From Alviniconcha marisindica (taxonomy: Eukaryota; Mollusca; Gastropoda; Provannidae): DNA of 64,000 nucleotides. The DNA lies in assembly GCA_018857735.1 (NCBI GenBank), contig JABMCL010001084.1, positions 229,501-293,500 on the forward strand, written 5' to 3'. This document shows, in pieces, positions 26,801 through 39,818 of the stretch. A program made the position numbers and the translations under genes. How positions within the stretch are numbered: position 1 is the stretch's first letter; every line of letters begins with the position of its first letter. The notes under the pieces were generated by a model. The model saw nothing but the letters and a program-made list of their open reading frames with translations. It did not search any database and had not been told where the DNA came from.

Positions 26801-29800
26801 GAGAAAATGGTATGATGGACTAACTGGATTATTTGATGTGTAAGTTGTTTACGAAGTGACTCCAGCATTACATCCATGGTGCAGACATATATGTTTAACG
26901 CTGCATTCAGAATGTTATATTTTCACTTTTGTATGATTTTATGAAATACATTTGCCTGGTTGATGATTGTTTAACTTTAACACAAAGGTTTGGGGAAACC
27001 AGGAAAGTATGCAGGAGACAGTGTGACTGCTTCCTTTGTGATAAAGCAGGAGACTCGGACAGAAGGCAGGAGATCAAACAGATATGAATTTATAAATGAT
27101 CCCAGAAACAGGAGCTGGAGTCTCACAGTGGAATGGGATGGAGAGGAGGGTGTAGAGAGAGTGGGAAAAAAGATAGAAGACCTGAGTCTGTTTCCATGCT
27201 GGCATTTTGAGATTAGCACTGGTAACCACATTACAGCAGAACACCCTGAAGACAGTGTGGCTGGGGCCATCAAAATGACTTTTCCTGACCAAAACATTGT
27301 CTTAAAGAGAACATCACAAGTACAGTACAGATACTAAGGTATAAGTCGTGAAGCGCTCTGAGTCTTCAAAAGCGCTCTACAAATTCCCTATTATTATTAT
27401 TATTACTTAAACCTCTTTGTTGTTAACAGAATTTTACCTTAAAGGAGCTAGCCTCGAGAGAGACAGCATCTTCAGCAGAATTTTACCTTAAAGGAGCTAG
27501 CCTCGAGAGACAGCGTCTTCAGCAGAATTTTACCTTAAAGGAGCTAGCCTCAAGAGACAGCGTCTTCAGCAGAATTTTACCTTAAAGGAGCTAGCCTCGA
27601 GAGACAACATCTTCAGCAGAATTTTACCTTAAAGGAGCTAGCTGAGGGTGACAGAGAGAGAGAGGGAGAGAGAGGGAGTGAGCAAGAGAGAGGGAGTGAG
27701 CAAGAGAGAGAGACGGAGAGAGAGAAAGAGAGAGAGAGAGGGAGTGAGCAAGAGAGAGAGAGAACAAGAGTGAGAGAGAGAGAGTGTGAGGGGGAGTGAG
27801 AGTGAGAGAGGGCGGGGATCCACTACATGCAGACCATCAGAAGGCTGGTGTTGCGGTGTGCGTGTGCAGGAGTTTGTGGTGATGAAGGAGGAAGGGCAGG
27901 TCCTGATCCACACGGCCAACACCTGGGGAGAGAAGACCATGACCAACACCGCCACTGAAGGCCGCGAGATCATCCGACAGGAGCTGCAGCAGCTGCAGGC
28001 CGACTGGGAGCAGATGTTGTCACATGTATGTACATGCAGCACAAGCTGGTGTTGTTTTTCGATGGTGGTGGTGGTGGTGATAGTTGTGGTGGTGGTGGTG
28101 GTGGTGGTGGTGGTGATGGTGATGGTGTAAGGTCTTTGTTTTCACTTGTTTCTCTTTTGGGGTTTCAAGTGATACTTAAGAACTGACGGCATAGTTTTTT
28201 AAAAGGTTGTAAGATTGGACTTGTGAAAGGGTTCAAGTGTGAGAAAAGTTTTGAAATGTGCATTTGCTTAAGACTAGAGTTTGATTGTCCTGAGGTGATC
28301 CTGTGCAGTTGACAGGAGGCTAAAATCCAGTAACTACGAACTACTTCAGCTCACTTAATTTTTAATTTTTTTAAAATGTCACCCAGTCTCTTTCTGTGCA
28401 GACTTTAGTGTGTGTGGATGTGTGCGTGCATGCGTGTGTGCGTGCATGCATGTGTTGATTGGAGGCACCAGACTATGCTGTGGTCTTGGTGCTGGTGAAT
28501 GGGCAGACAATTAGGTCTGTGTCATGAATGTGAAGGCTTGTAGCCCTCCTGACAATATCAAATGTTTTGTTTAATCTTTGCTCAGATAGCTTAATGTCCT
28601 AACTGTGCCCAATTCAAAACAAATGCTATCTTTGTTTTAAAACTGTTGCATGGTAAGCACCAAACCATGACCCCCTTCTTGTGTTTCTGACAGGTGACAG
28701 ACACCAAGGTGATGCTGGAGTCGTGCCTGCTGCAGTGGACCGACTTCAGCGCCAGTCATGACCAGGTCACCCGCTGGCTGAAGGACATGGAGAAGCGACT
28801 GAGGGAGACCCACCTCAAGGCCGACCTCACTGAGAAGAAGGCCGAGCTACAGAGATGCAAGGTGAGAGAGACTCTTCAGTGATGCCAGGTATCCAGGTTT
28901 GGATGAACTGGGGCAGTGAGGCATGAAGTTTTGTTCCAGGTGATGCCAGGTATCCAGGTTTGGATGGACGGGTGCAGTGAGGCATGAAATTTTGTCCCTG
29001 ATGATGCCAAGGATCCAGGTTTGGATGATTTGGGGCAGTGAGGCATAAAAGTTTGTCCCAGGTGATGCCAGGTGTCCAAGTTTGGATGAACTGGGGCAGG
29101 AATGTGTAATGTATTGTCCGTCCGGTGATGTCAAGTATCAAGCTTTGAGGCGAGTTGGGGTTGTGTGTGGTATTGTCCAAATACTCCCAGTCAGAACATG
29201 GTTGGGGTGGGGTGGGGTGGGGTTAGGATGTGGGGTGGGGTGGGTAGCTGCTTTCTTTCTCAAGTGCCATTATATCTTGATCTGAACTGATTGTTTTTTT
29301 TGGTTTACGCAGATGATGGCTGAACCAGTCATGTTGCTTTTCTGTGTGTTCCCTCCAGACGATATACCAGGACATCGTGTCGTATGAGCAGATGGTGGAG
29401 TCCATGACGGAGAAGGCAGTGGAACTGGCTGAGAAAAGCCCGGCCAGCAGGACTACCACAGACACCTCAGGTGTGGCGGCCAGGTACAACGCCGTCAAGG
29501 AACAGGCCAAGGTAATGACTGCATGGTTGTTGCTGTTTTCGTTATTATTATTAACCATTAGTAGCTTAGCAAGTAGTTGATACATTTTGACTGAACCTAA
29601 ACTACAATCCTTGTAAAATAAAGTTTTTGAGTTTTGAGTTCAAGTTCTCTGTTAGGACTGTCCCAGCTGGGATTTCTCTTTAACTTGCCATCAGAAACTT
29701 TCCATAGTTGGACAGTGAAGTCTAAAAAACACAAACATGAAAACCACTTAGGTGCTTATCGAGGAGATGGTAAATATATAGGGGCGGTCAAGAGGGAAAC

Positions 29801-32715
29801 ACTGGTTTGAACAAGGTGGAACACTGAGTATCATTTTCTTTCAGAGCAGTTACCTTTGTTCAAGCTGCTGTGTATGTAAATAGTTCCTCAAACAGGTACA
29901 GTGGAAAGTTATCAAGAGTGTGTAAACTTTTCCAACATTTGTTGCTCTACACATGGAGGAATTGGTGGTGATTTTGTGTCTTTTGGTGTTGTTTTGTGGG
30001 GGAGGGGTGGGGGATGATTTAAAAAACATTTTTTTATGGAGAAGGGTGAGAAGGGTTTACCTTGTTACTACAAAAGAAAGAGGATGTACCTCTGATGGAG
30101 TCTATGTATCTTGTATTTACACGCAAACCAGGTGAGAGTTACCATAGGTGACAGGTCTTTGTTGTCGTGCTTGTGGGATGTCTTTCGAGCACTAATTAAC
30201 TACCTTGTGTGTTGTTACTCCAAAGACTGCTAATGGTGCAGTTTGCTACTAAAAGCATTGTTTCATACTGGATCCCTTGCTTGGTCAACAGGAGATGCTG
30301 GCGAAGAATGAGCAGTATGTGGCGCAGCACCAGATGTTCCACGACTGCTGCAACAGCTTTGTCAACTGGCTTAGGACAGCAGTGGAGAAGCTTGCCACTT
30401 GCTCCGACACCTATGGAGAAAAGTCAGCCATCGAATCCAAACTGGAAAAAGCAAAGGTAACTGACTACCCTCTGTGTCGTCCTGTGTGATAGCATAGTAG
30501 AATTAAACACAGTGGAGCCACTGATTAAAGCCTACCCTGAGAAGGGGCCACTTTTCATTCAGATTATAAAAAGATTTGGATCTTTTTCCTTATTTTTTTC
30601 CAATAGATTTGTATTCTTTTACAGAAATCTGTAAGAGAATTGTGTCTACCCCATGTAACTAAGAATCAGATTCATATTCTTTTACATCTTGCATTGCATC
30701 TACCCCTTGTAGCTAAGAAGTAACAGCAATAATCTGGTAGGGCAGGACAGACATGCTGCAGTGGATTTTTGCCCAGCAAACCGTAGTTTCAACCTCTGCC
30801 CCACACAAGTTAAAAACATGATGGAATGTACGTTGACAGTGTTCCCTCTCTTGCCAGGCGTTGCTGTCCAGCTTGAACGAGGGGTCGCAGCGCCTGTCCC
30901 AGGCCACCAAGGCAGGGGAGACCACTCTTCCCAGCACATCCGCTTCGGGTCAGACAAAGATTCGCCAGGAGCTGCAGGTCATGACCAAGGACTTTGAGGA
31001 CTTCCGCTCCCACCTGGTGGAGGCCCAATCAGACCTGGAGGTGAGAGACTGGACGCTGGGTAGAGAGTGGACTTTGGGCAGAGAGTGGACATTGGGCAGA
31101 GAGTGGACATTGGACAGAGATTGGACTTCAGACAAAGATTGGATGTTGGACAGAGACTGGGCATTGGACAGAGAATGGACTTCAGACAAAGACTGGATGT
31201 TGGACAGAGACTGGACATTGGACAGAGTAGACAGAGATTGGACTTTGGACAGAGACTGGATTAGATGTTGGACAGAGATTGGATGTTGGACAGAGACTCG
31301 ACATTGGACAGAGTGCACAAAGATTGGACTTTGGACAGAGATTGGATTGGATGTTGGACAGAGATTGGATATTGGACAGAGACTGGTCATTGGACAGAGT
31401 GGACAAAGATTGGACTTTGGACAGAGATTGGATTGGATGTTGGACAGAGATTGGATGTTGGACAGAGACTGGACGTTGTACAGAGAGTGGATGTTGGACA
31501 GAGTGGACATTGGACAGAGACTGGACATTGGACAGAGATAGGACTCTAGATAGAGATTGGACATTAGGCTCAGATTGGTTTTGCTGTATATCATACTGTG
31601 CTAGAAGCGAGCACTGTCCCACAATTCCATTCTGATGTTGTACTTTGCTGTCACAGATGTGTCTGTCTCGCTGGGACGAGTTTGAGGAAAGCTACCAGCA
31701 GTTCAGCAGCTGGCTGAGGGAGGCAGAGGTCCAGCTCAGAGCAGAGACGGAGCACAAGGCCACTGTGGAGGAGAAGAAGCGCCACTGGGATGAATACCAG
31801 GTCTGTGGTGGAGAGTACAGTTTGGTGCATGGGCTGGTTTTCAGTCTCTGTTACTTTATAAAAATGTTAATTTTTTTAAAGGATGATGGAGAGTACACTT
31901 TGGTGCACAGGCCGGTTTTCAGTTTTAAAAAGAAGAAAAGAAAAAAAGGATAGTGGAGAGTACACTCTGGTGCACAGGCTGGTTTTCAGTTTTAAAAAAG
32001 AAGAAAGAAAAAAGGACAGTGGAGAGTACACTTTGGTTCTCAGGCTGGTTTTTAGTTAAAAGGCTGTAGGCTGGTGGAGAGTACACTTTGATGCACAGGC
32101 CAGTGTTAATTTTTTTTTAAATTAAAGGGATGGTAGAGAGTACGCTTTGGTGCACATGCTGGTTTACATTTTTCTTTTTTATTAAAAAAGGAAAGAAAAA
32201 ATTGAAAGGATGGTGGAGAGTACACATTGGTGTGCAGGCTGGTTTTCAGTCTCTATTAATTAAAGGGATCATAAAGATCATTCATTTTTTAATGCACAGT
32301 CTAGTGTGCTGGTTATATTATGCTTTTCTTTATGGGCCTGGGTGTAGAAACAGAAAAAGCAAATCGTAGTATTTCCTTAAGAAAAGAACATATTTATGCG
32401 CTAGCTGAAAAACAACAACCAGTGCCTACTTTTATTAGAGTGTGTTTGTAACCCCTGTCTCAGACTATAGTCACTGATGAGCTCTTTAAAACCAGTTTGG
32501 GTAAACCTAGATGTAAGTGAATGTAATTACAGTGTTGAAAGAAAACTACATAAACACACATACACACACACACACACACACACATGCACACACGCATGCT
32601 CACATGCACATGCACACATACGCATGCACACACACATGCACACACGTGCATGCACATGTGCACACACACACACCATACGCATACACAAGCACCCACACGC
32701 ATGTATGCACACACA

Positions 32716-32755
<40 letters not shown>

Positions 32756-33180
32756 ACACACCCCCCCCCCCCCTCTCTACTGAAGCTAGTCTGATCTCTG
32801 GGTGAACCGTTTTCCCAGCAACATGATTAAAGGATACCTTTTCTGCATGTTTGACGTCTGGCATGCTATTTCTGCCCCAGGTGCAACTGGAGGAGCTGAT
32901 CTCGCACCAGTCGTCGCTGGACCAGGTCAGCGAGAAGGCCCAGGCCCTGCTGCAGACCAACGCCGACGCCAAGACCTCTCATGCCATCACCCAGCTCAAC
33001 ACGCGCTACCAGGCCATCATCGCTCTGGCCAAGGTCAGGAGTCCTCCATGCTTGCTGCTGCTAGCTGGTTGTTGTTGTACTGCCTCATGCCTTGTCTTCT
33101 TCAGACTGATTGATGGATTGGTTGGTGTGTGTGTGTGTGTGCATGCACATGCATGTGTGTGTGCGAGTGCGAGTGCGTGC

Positions 33181-33218
<38 letters not shown>

Positions 33219-34456
33219 ATGGTGTGCATGCATGTGTGTGTGCGAGTGCGTGCGTGTGTGTGTGTGTACATGGTGTGCATGCACATGCATTTGTGTTTGC
33301 GTGCGCACGTGTATATGTTTGTGTGTGCCACTACGCATGCATATGTGGATGAAAAAGTCAACTTTCAGTGCAGACTCTCTTAAGGTGCCCTTACGGCCCC
33401 AGTCTGCTGGCAGCCATACCATTGTTTGGACACACAAAATTACTATGCACACTGATAGCAGTGGGTAGTGCTGCTCGTATGGCTGCTGTGCATTAATTAG
33501 CCGTGTAAGGAGAACCAAATTTCACACAAGGGACAGTGACATACTGGAGAAGAAAAAAAGTAGAAGACTCGAGTGTTCACCCATCTCAGATGCTGCGTAT
33601 GTTTGAACCCTGCAGTCGCCCTGATACAACCGTAATGGTTGACTGGGCGTAAAACACCAGGTTACTGACTTGAACCCTGCAACCCATTTCCAGGACATGT
33701 GCAACAACCTGGAGGCAGCCTACAACCACCACCGTCTGTACAAGCAGCACCAGCAGCAGTTCTGCGACTGGCTGAAGGAGACCAAGCAGCACATCAAGGC
33801 CGTGCAGGATGTGAGGGGATCCAAGGACAACGTCAACACCCGGCTCGCCAACCTGGACGTAAGCAGACATGCAGCGCAAAGATATAGTCAGAATTTTGCA
33901 TCGTTAGTCTTTGGACAGCTTTTCACAAATTGGATGATTTGATGTGTGCGGAAACCTCCTAATAAAAATGGTGTTTTGTTAGTTGTGTTAGATGGTTTTA
34001 AAGAGCCACAGACAATTGTGTCGTATGTGCATGGAGTACTGTAAAAATGGGGTTGCACATGTGTGGGAATGAAGGATTCAACACTCAGAGAAAATGTTTG
34101 CATGTTTGTGTAGAGCTTTTTTGTTTCTTTATCAGTTAATCCATTCAGATGTATGTAAAAGTGTTCAGTTCTGTAATTGAACTGATATGTGTATTTTGGG
34201 AAATCTGTATTTTGAGCTTAAATATTTTGAGTTTCACAAGACCTTATAAAAAATAAAAATAAAATAAAAAAATGAAGAAGAAAGAAAGTGAAACCATGTA
34301 CATTATCAGAGGGCTAAATCTTGCAAGTGTCAGGGAGGGAGCTGTTTAGTGTAAATGTGGACTGGTATGAAGTGGCACCTGTAGCATTTGTTACTGCCTC
34401 CTCCCCCCCACATGCACATGCGCACACACATGCACGCGCACACACGCACACATGCA

Positions 34457-34488
<32 letters not shown>

Positions 34489-37400
34489 CACACTAGCCCT
34501 TCATCATTTGTAGATCTGGCCAATTTACAGTGTTGTTTGAAACCCAGACTTCCAAATGTGTGTTGTTCATCACAACCCTCACACCATGATCATTGTGCAG
34601 GCGACTCAGGCAGCCCTGGACCACGGGCACAGTCTGCTGCGCTCGCTCATGGACAGCTCAGAGAAGACACTGCCCAACACCAACACCAAGGGCTGCCAGG
34701 TCATTCGCCAGGAGACGGAGACCGCCAAGTCCGACTACGAGAACATACTCACGGAGCTCTCACAGGTGACCATGGCTTTCTTTGTGTCATGTTGCATACT
34801 AGTGTGTGTATATGGAAAGTTGAGTGGCTCAAGTGACAAGGTGAGAGATTTGTTTGAGGGTAAAAGGCACAAGGGATTTTTTAACTGCCCTCTCTTTTAT
34901 TCTCTTCTTTTATGAAGGTAGCAGAGTGTTGGTTGTGCTTGGTTTACTGAAGATGGATGGGCTAAGGTTGTGAGTTAGAGTGTGAAAGGACAGGCATTAT
35001 TATCTCTTTATTCTTTGCTTGTGTCTGCCTTCAGTTAACATGATTTCCCTGTGCATTTGCTAATAGATGACTCCTTGTATTTCTTGTAAAAGGAAAGGCA
35101 TTATTGTCTCTTTATTCTTTGTTGGAGACTGCCTTCAGTTAACATGATTTCCCTATGCATTTGCTAATAGATGACTCCTTGAACTCCACCCCCCCTCAAG
35201 TTCCTTGAATTCCCCCCCCTTCCCCCCCTCCCCCCAACCACCACCAAGTCCTCCTCCCCTCCCTCCCCCATCACCCCCTTTGTCCTTACAATGTGCACTC
35301 CCCACAATGACATTGTCTTCACAATGAAAGCTGGTCTCAGGATTAGAAGAAAGAGCATTGTGTTGCTGCTTGTGTGTGAAGGTGAAACGTAACCTGGAGA
35401 CGGCCCTGGCCCACTGGGACGACTTTGATCGTCTGCACGAGCAGCTGGTGGAGTGGGTCACCGATGTGGAGAACCGACTGGCCTCAGACCCCGAGTTCAA
35501 AGCTGATCTGCCGGAAAAACGGTCCAGCCTGGAAAAATACAAGGTACATACATACACTGACAGGGTTTTCCTTTTTTGCATTAATTTGCTTGTTTGTTTT
35601 TTGATACTGGAAACAAATTTTTCTTGTTTGTTTTTTGATACTGGAAATGATTTTTCTTGTTTGTTTTTTGATACTGGAAATGCATTTAAAAAATAAAATC
35701 TTTTAAACATGAGTGTGATTTAGAACTCTTCATGCATAGGAATCTTGAGCCAGTAGTCTGGAATTAGACTGTGATGAGAATATTGTGTGTGTGCATTTTT
35801 GCCATGCTTTGTATGAAAATGTTTGTTAATTTTCATATGTTTTGTACGCTTGTGTACCATTGATTTGTATAATTATGGGTATTTGCGCATTGTATTTAGG
35901 TTGTAAAGTGCTTCTGAAAGTGCTCTGTAGGTTTCCTATTAATATTATTATATATAAAATCCTGCAGAAACCAGCTACCATGGTGTTGTAAAGGGATTGG
36001 GGGTAATTTCAGATGTGTTACAAAGTGAGCTTGCAGAGGGGTAATTTCAGTCCTTCAGATATGCTACAAAGTGAGCTTGCAGAGGGACAATTTCAGACTC
36101 TTCAGATATGTTACAAAATGAGCTTGCAGAGGCTAGTTTGAAAATGAACTGAAGTTGTGGAAATAAAATCATGGCGAGTTCCGGAAATGCACACTAAGTA
36201 CTGTGCATGCAGAACATTGCATGCTAATGAAGGATTAATCCTACCTTTCTTTCCTTCCCTCAGGCTCTGCAGGCAGACATTGGTTCCCACAAAGACCTCA
36301 TCAGCAAGCTGCATGAGAAGGCCGGCCAGGTCAAGGACGGAATTCCACAGTCCAGTGTCTCTGAGCTGCAGGCTCGCTATGCCAAACTGCAGCAGGCATG
36401 CAAGGTATGTGGTCTCAGGGTTCACGTTATCTGGTAATTTTTGGTATTTTACTGGTTGATGTTGCCATATACCAGGAGCAGAATCAGCAGTTTTTCAGAC
36501 GTACCAGTTGTGATTTTGTGTAACACAACAGTGAGAGAGTGCATGTTGTGTGTGTGTGTTGGTGAGTGTGTGTTCTAGACAGGGAAGGAAGCTGGGTGTT
36601 TGCTAGTACAGCTCCAGATTACCACAAGGTATACACACCGTGTTTTCCATGTTTATGACCTGTTTGTCTCATTTGGTTCTGTATATGGTCAGCAAGGCAT
36701 ACTGACTGTGTTTTCCATGTTCATGACCAGTTTGTCTCATTTGGTGTTGCATGTGGTCAGCAAGGTGTACTGACTGTGTTTTCCATGTTCATGACCAGTT
36801 TGTCTCATTTGGTGCTGTATGTGGTTGGCAAGGTGGAGGACTAGGTATCAAGTCATGAGGATTACTGCAAGGCCTACATACAGCATTTTCCCTGTTCATG
36901 TTGTGGACTGATGAAGCATACCCCAGGGCCTGCATACTGTGTTTTCCCCATTCATGTTGTGGAGTGATGGAGAATAGTACCCCAGGGCCTACGTACTGTG
37001 TTTTCCCTGTTCATGTTGTGGAGTGATGAAGAATACCCCAAGGCCTACATACTGTGTTTTCCCTGTTCATGTCATGTAGTAATGAAGAATACTCCAAGGC
37101 CTACATATTGTGTTTTCCCTGTTCATGTTGTGGAGTGATGAAGAATACCCCAGGGCCTACATACTGTGTTTTCCCTGTTCATGTTGTGGAGTGATGAAGA
37201 ATACCCCTACATACTGTATTTTCCCTGTTCACGCCCTGTTTGTCTTGTCTGGTGCAGGACGTGGTCGGCAAGGTGGAGGACCAGGTGTCGAGTCACGAGG
37301 ATTACCGCAAGGCCTACATTGCCTGCCTCGACTGGCTGGCCAATACTAAGCACCGCCTGCAACGACTGTCGGACTTCTCCGGCGACAAGCGCTCCCTGCA

Positions 37401-38363
37401 GGACAGGCTGCAGCAGCTCAGGGTCAGTTCCGCACCACTGCACCGCAGAGCAGACGGACACTCAGTAATTCTGTCACGGGAGGTCGAGTTGTAGCTGTGG
37501 AACCCCTCCTGTTTGGGCGAGCTGTTAAGCTGGAGGTTGATTTATGGCTGTGGAACCCTGTCAGTCATGGCAAACACTCAGCGATTCTGTCACAGGAGTT
37601 TATAGCTGTGGTACCTCTTCAGTCATGGCAGACACTCAGCGATTCTGTTGCTGGAGGTTGAGTTACGCTCAGCGATTCTGTCACTGGAGCTTGAGTTATG
37701 CTCAGCGATTCTGTCACGGGAGCTTGAGTTACACTCAGCAATTCTGTCACGGGAGCTTGAGTTACACTCAGCGATTCTGTTGCTGGAGGTTGAGTTACGC
37801 TCAGCGATTCTGTCACTGGAGCTTGAGTTATGCTCAGCGATTCTGTCACGGGAGCTTGAGTTACACTCAGCAATTCTGTCACGGGAGCTTGAGTTACACT
37901 CAGCAATTCTGTTACTGGAGGTTGAGTTACACTCAGCAATGAAACCTCCTCCAGTCATGGCAGATGCTCAGCGATTATGTCATGGCCGGTTCAGTTACAT
38001 TCCGCAATTCTGATACTGGAGGTTGAGTTATAGCTGTGGAACCCCTCCAGTCATGGCAGACACTAAGCGATGCTGTTGCTGGAGGTTGAGTTACTCTCAG
38101 TGATTCTGTAACTGGGGGTTGAGTTGCACTCAGCGATTTTCAGATTCAGATTCTTTATTCACCAAGTTTTACAACAAGGAAAGTGTCTCGAAAGCAGTAA
38201 GCATACAAACATAAGCAAACAACAACACTGACATACATCAACTAGCATGGTTAAAGGTATATACCCATTTGCACCAACAAAACAACACCCAAACGCACAT
38301 ACACACACCTGCACGCACACGCACATACACACACCTGCAAGAGCACGCACGCATGCATGTACA

Positions 38364-38413
<50 letters not shown>

Positions 38414-39787
38414 ATAAGTATGAGTAATGTACCAATGTAAAATATAGTCTTACGTCTAAGACTAAGATAGGCAAAGTAAAAGTTCAACACATACACACAC
38501 ACACACACACACTAGAGGTCGAGTTATAGCTGTGGAACCCCTCCAGTCATGGCAAGCTGTGAAGCCCCTTGAGTCAAGGCACACACATTAAATATATATG
38601 GGTGTGCGGGTGTATGGGTGTGGAAGAAACTGGGGCGGGCGAGAAGGGGAGAGAATTTGAGAATGAGATGGAGGTAAAGACAGACTTCAGCTGATAAGTC
38701 AAAAAAAGAAAAGTTTTGCTTTTTATGCATTGTATTATTATGAACAGTAAAGATTTGTCTGGACTGGATGCTGTGTGACAGGAATTGTATTATTATGAAC
38801 AGTAAAGCTCTATCTGGACTGTAATCTGTGTGACAGGAATTGTATTATGAACAGTAAAGCTTTATCTGGACTGGATGCTGTGCGACAGGAATTCAAATCG
38901 GACCTGCAGCAAGGGCAGGACATGCTGAACCGCTGCGCGTCACTGGCAGAGCGCGTCTGTAGCACCACGGCTCCGCGGGGCCAGGACGTCATCCACAAGG
39001 AGGTGCAGTCTCTGCGCGATGACTGGGCCACCTTCTCCACCGCCGTGGCTGACGTGGAGAGCAACCTGGAGTCCTGCATTGCCAACTGGCTGCAGCTGGA
39101 CGACGAGCACACGGGCTTCATGGGATGGCTGGAGCGCATGGACTCCAAGGTCAAGGGCTTGTTGGAGCCCCGCCCGAACCTTATCCGCAAACGTCAACTG
39201 CTGCAGGATGCAGAGGTGATGAGTTTTTTTGTGGTGTATTTCAGGTGTTGAGACCTTGCATTCCTCACTTTGTGACTTGACGTTGTTGTTTTGATTTGAC
39301 CCTGCATTGTGACGCATTGTATAGAACACAACAAACAGTGCATGAACACTGCCTTGATACTCTAACGGGGCATGTATGACAAGATCCTGTGTAACTTGAA
39401 CATTGTCTTAACGGAGATGCAGAACAAGATCCTGTGCAACTTGCACATTGCGTTATGAGATATGTTTGATGGGATCCTGTGTAACTTGAACATTGTGTTA
39501 GGAGCTATGTCTGATGAGATCCTGTGTAACTTGAACTCTGCACTGTGTTACAGGACATGTACGACGAAATCTTGAAGCACAAGTCGGAGCTTGACAAGGT
39601 CAGGGACAAGGGTGATGCCATCGTTCAGCGATCCAGCGACCCACGTGTCTCGAACAACATGATGCAACTCTACACCAAGTACCAGGCTCTCTGTACCTCA
39701 TCCAAGGTGGGACCGCTCACCTCTCAGATCTTTTTGTATGTGTGTGGTGGTGCGTGTGTGCATGCCACAGTGTGTGTGTCACTGTGT

Positions 39788-39818
<31 letters not shown>

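Larger units (their letters stand above)
25591..27869 (+). other. Intron 16, mostly unique AT-rich sequence
   Basis: No spectrin-like codons. A 28-nt string (TCAGAATGTTATATTTTCAC TTTTGTAT) occurs identically at 25683 and 26907. An open frame of about 115 codons (26981-27337) and a retroelement tail (27340) lie in it, then a 43-bp array and a GA-rich tract up to E17. Confidence 0.6.

Noticed and set aside
30861..31635. Long frames of 118-226 codons on both strands after E21
   Set aside because: Only the first part is E21; the rest is the 18-bp array, which is open because 18 is a multiple of three.
37544..38013. Frames of 106-132 codons on both strands
   Set aside because: Produced by the 35-bp minisatellite.
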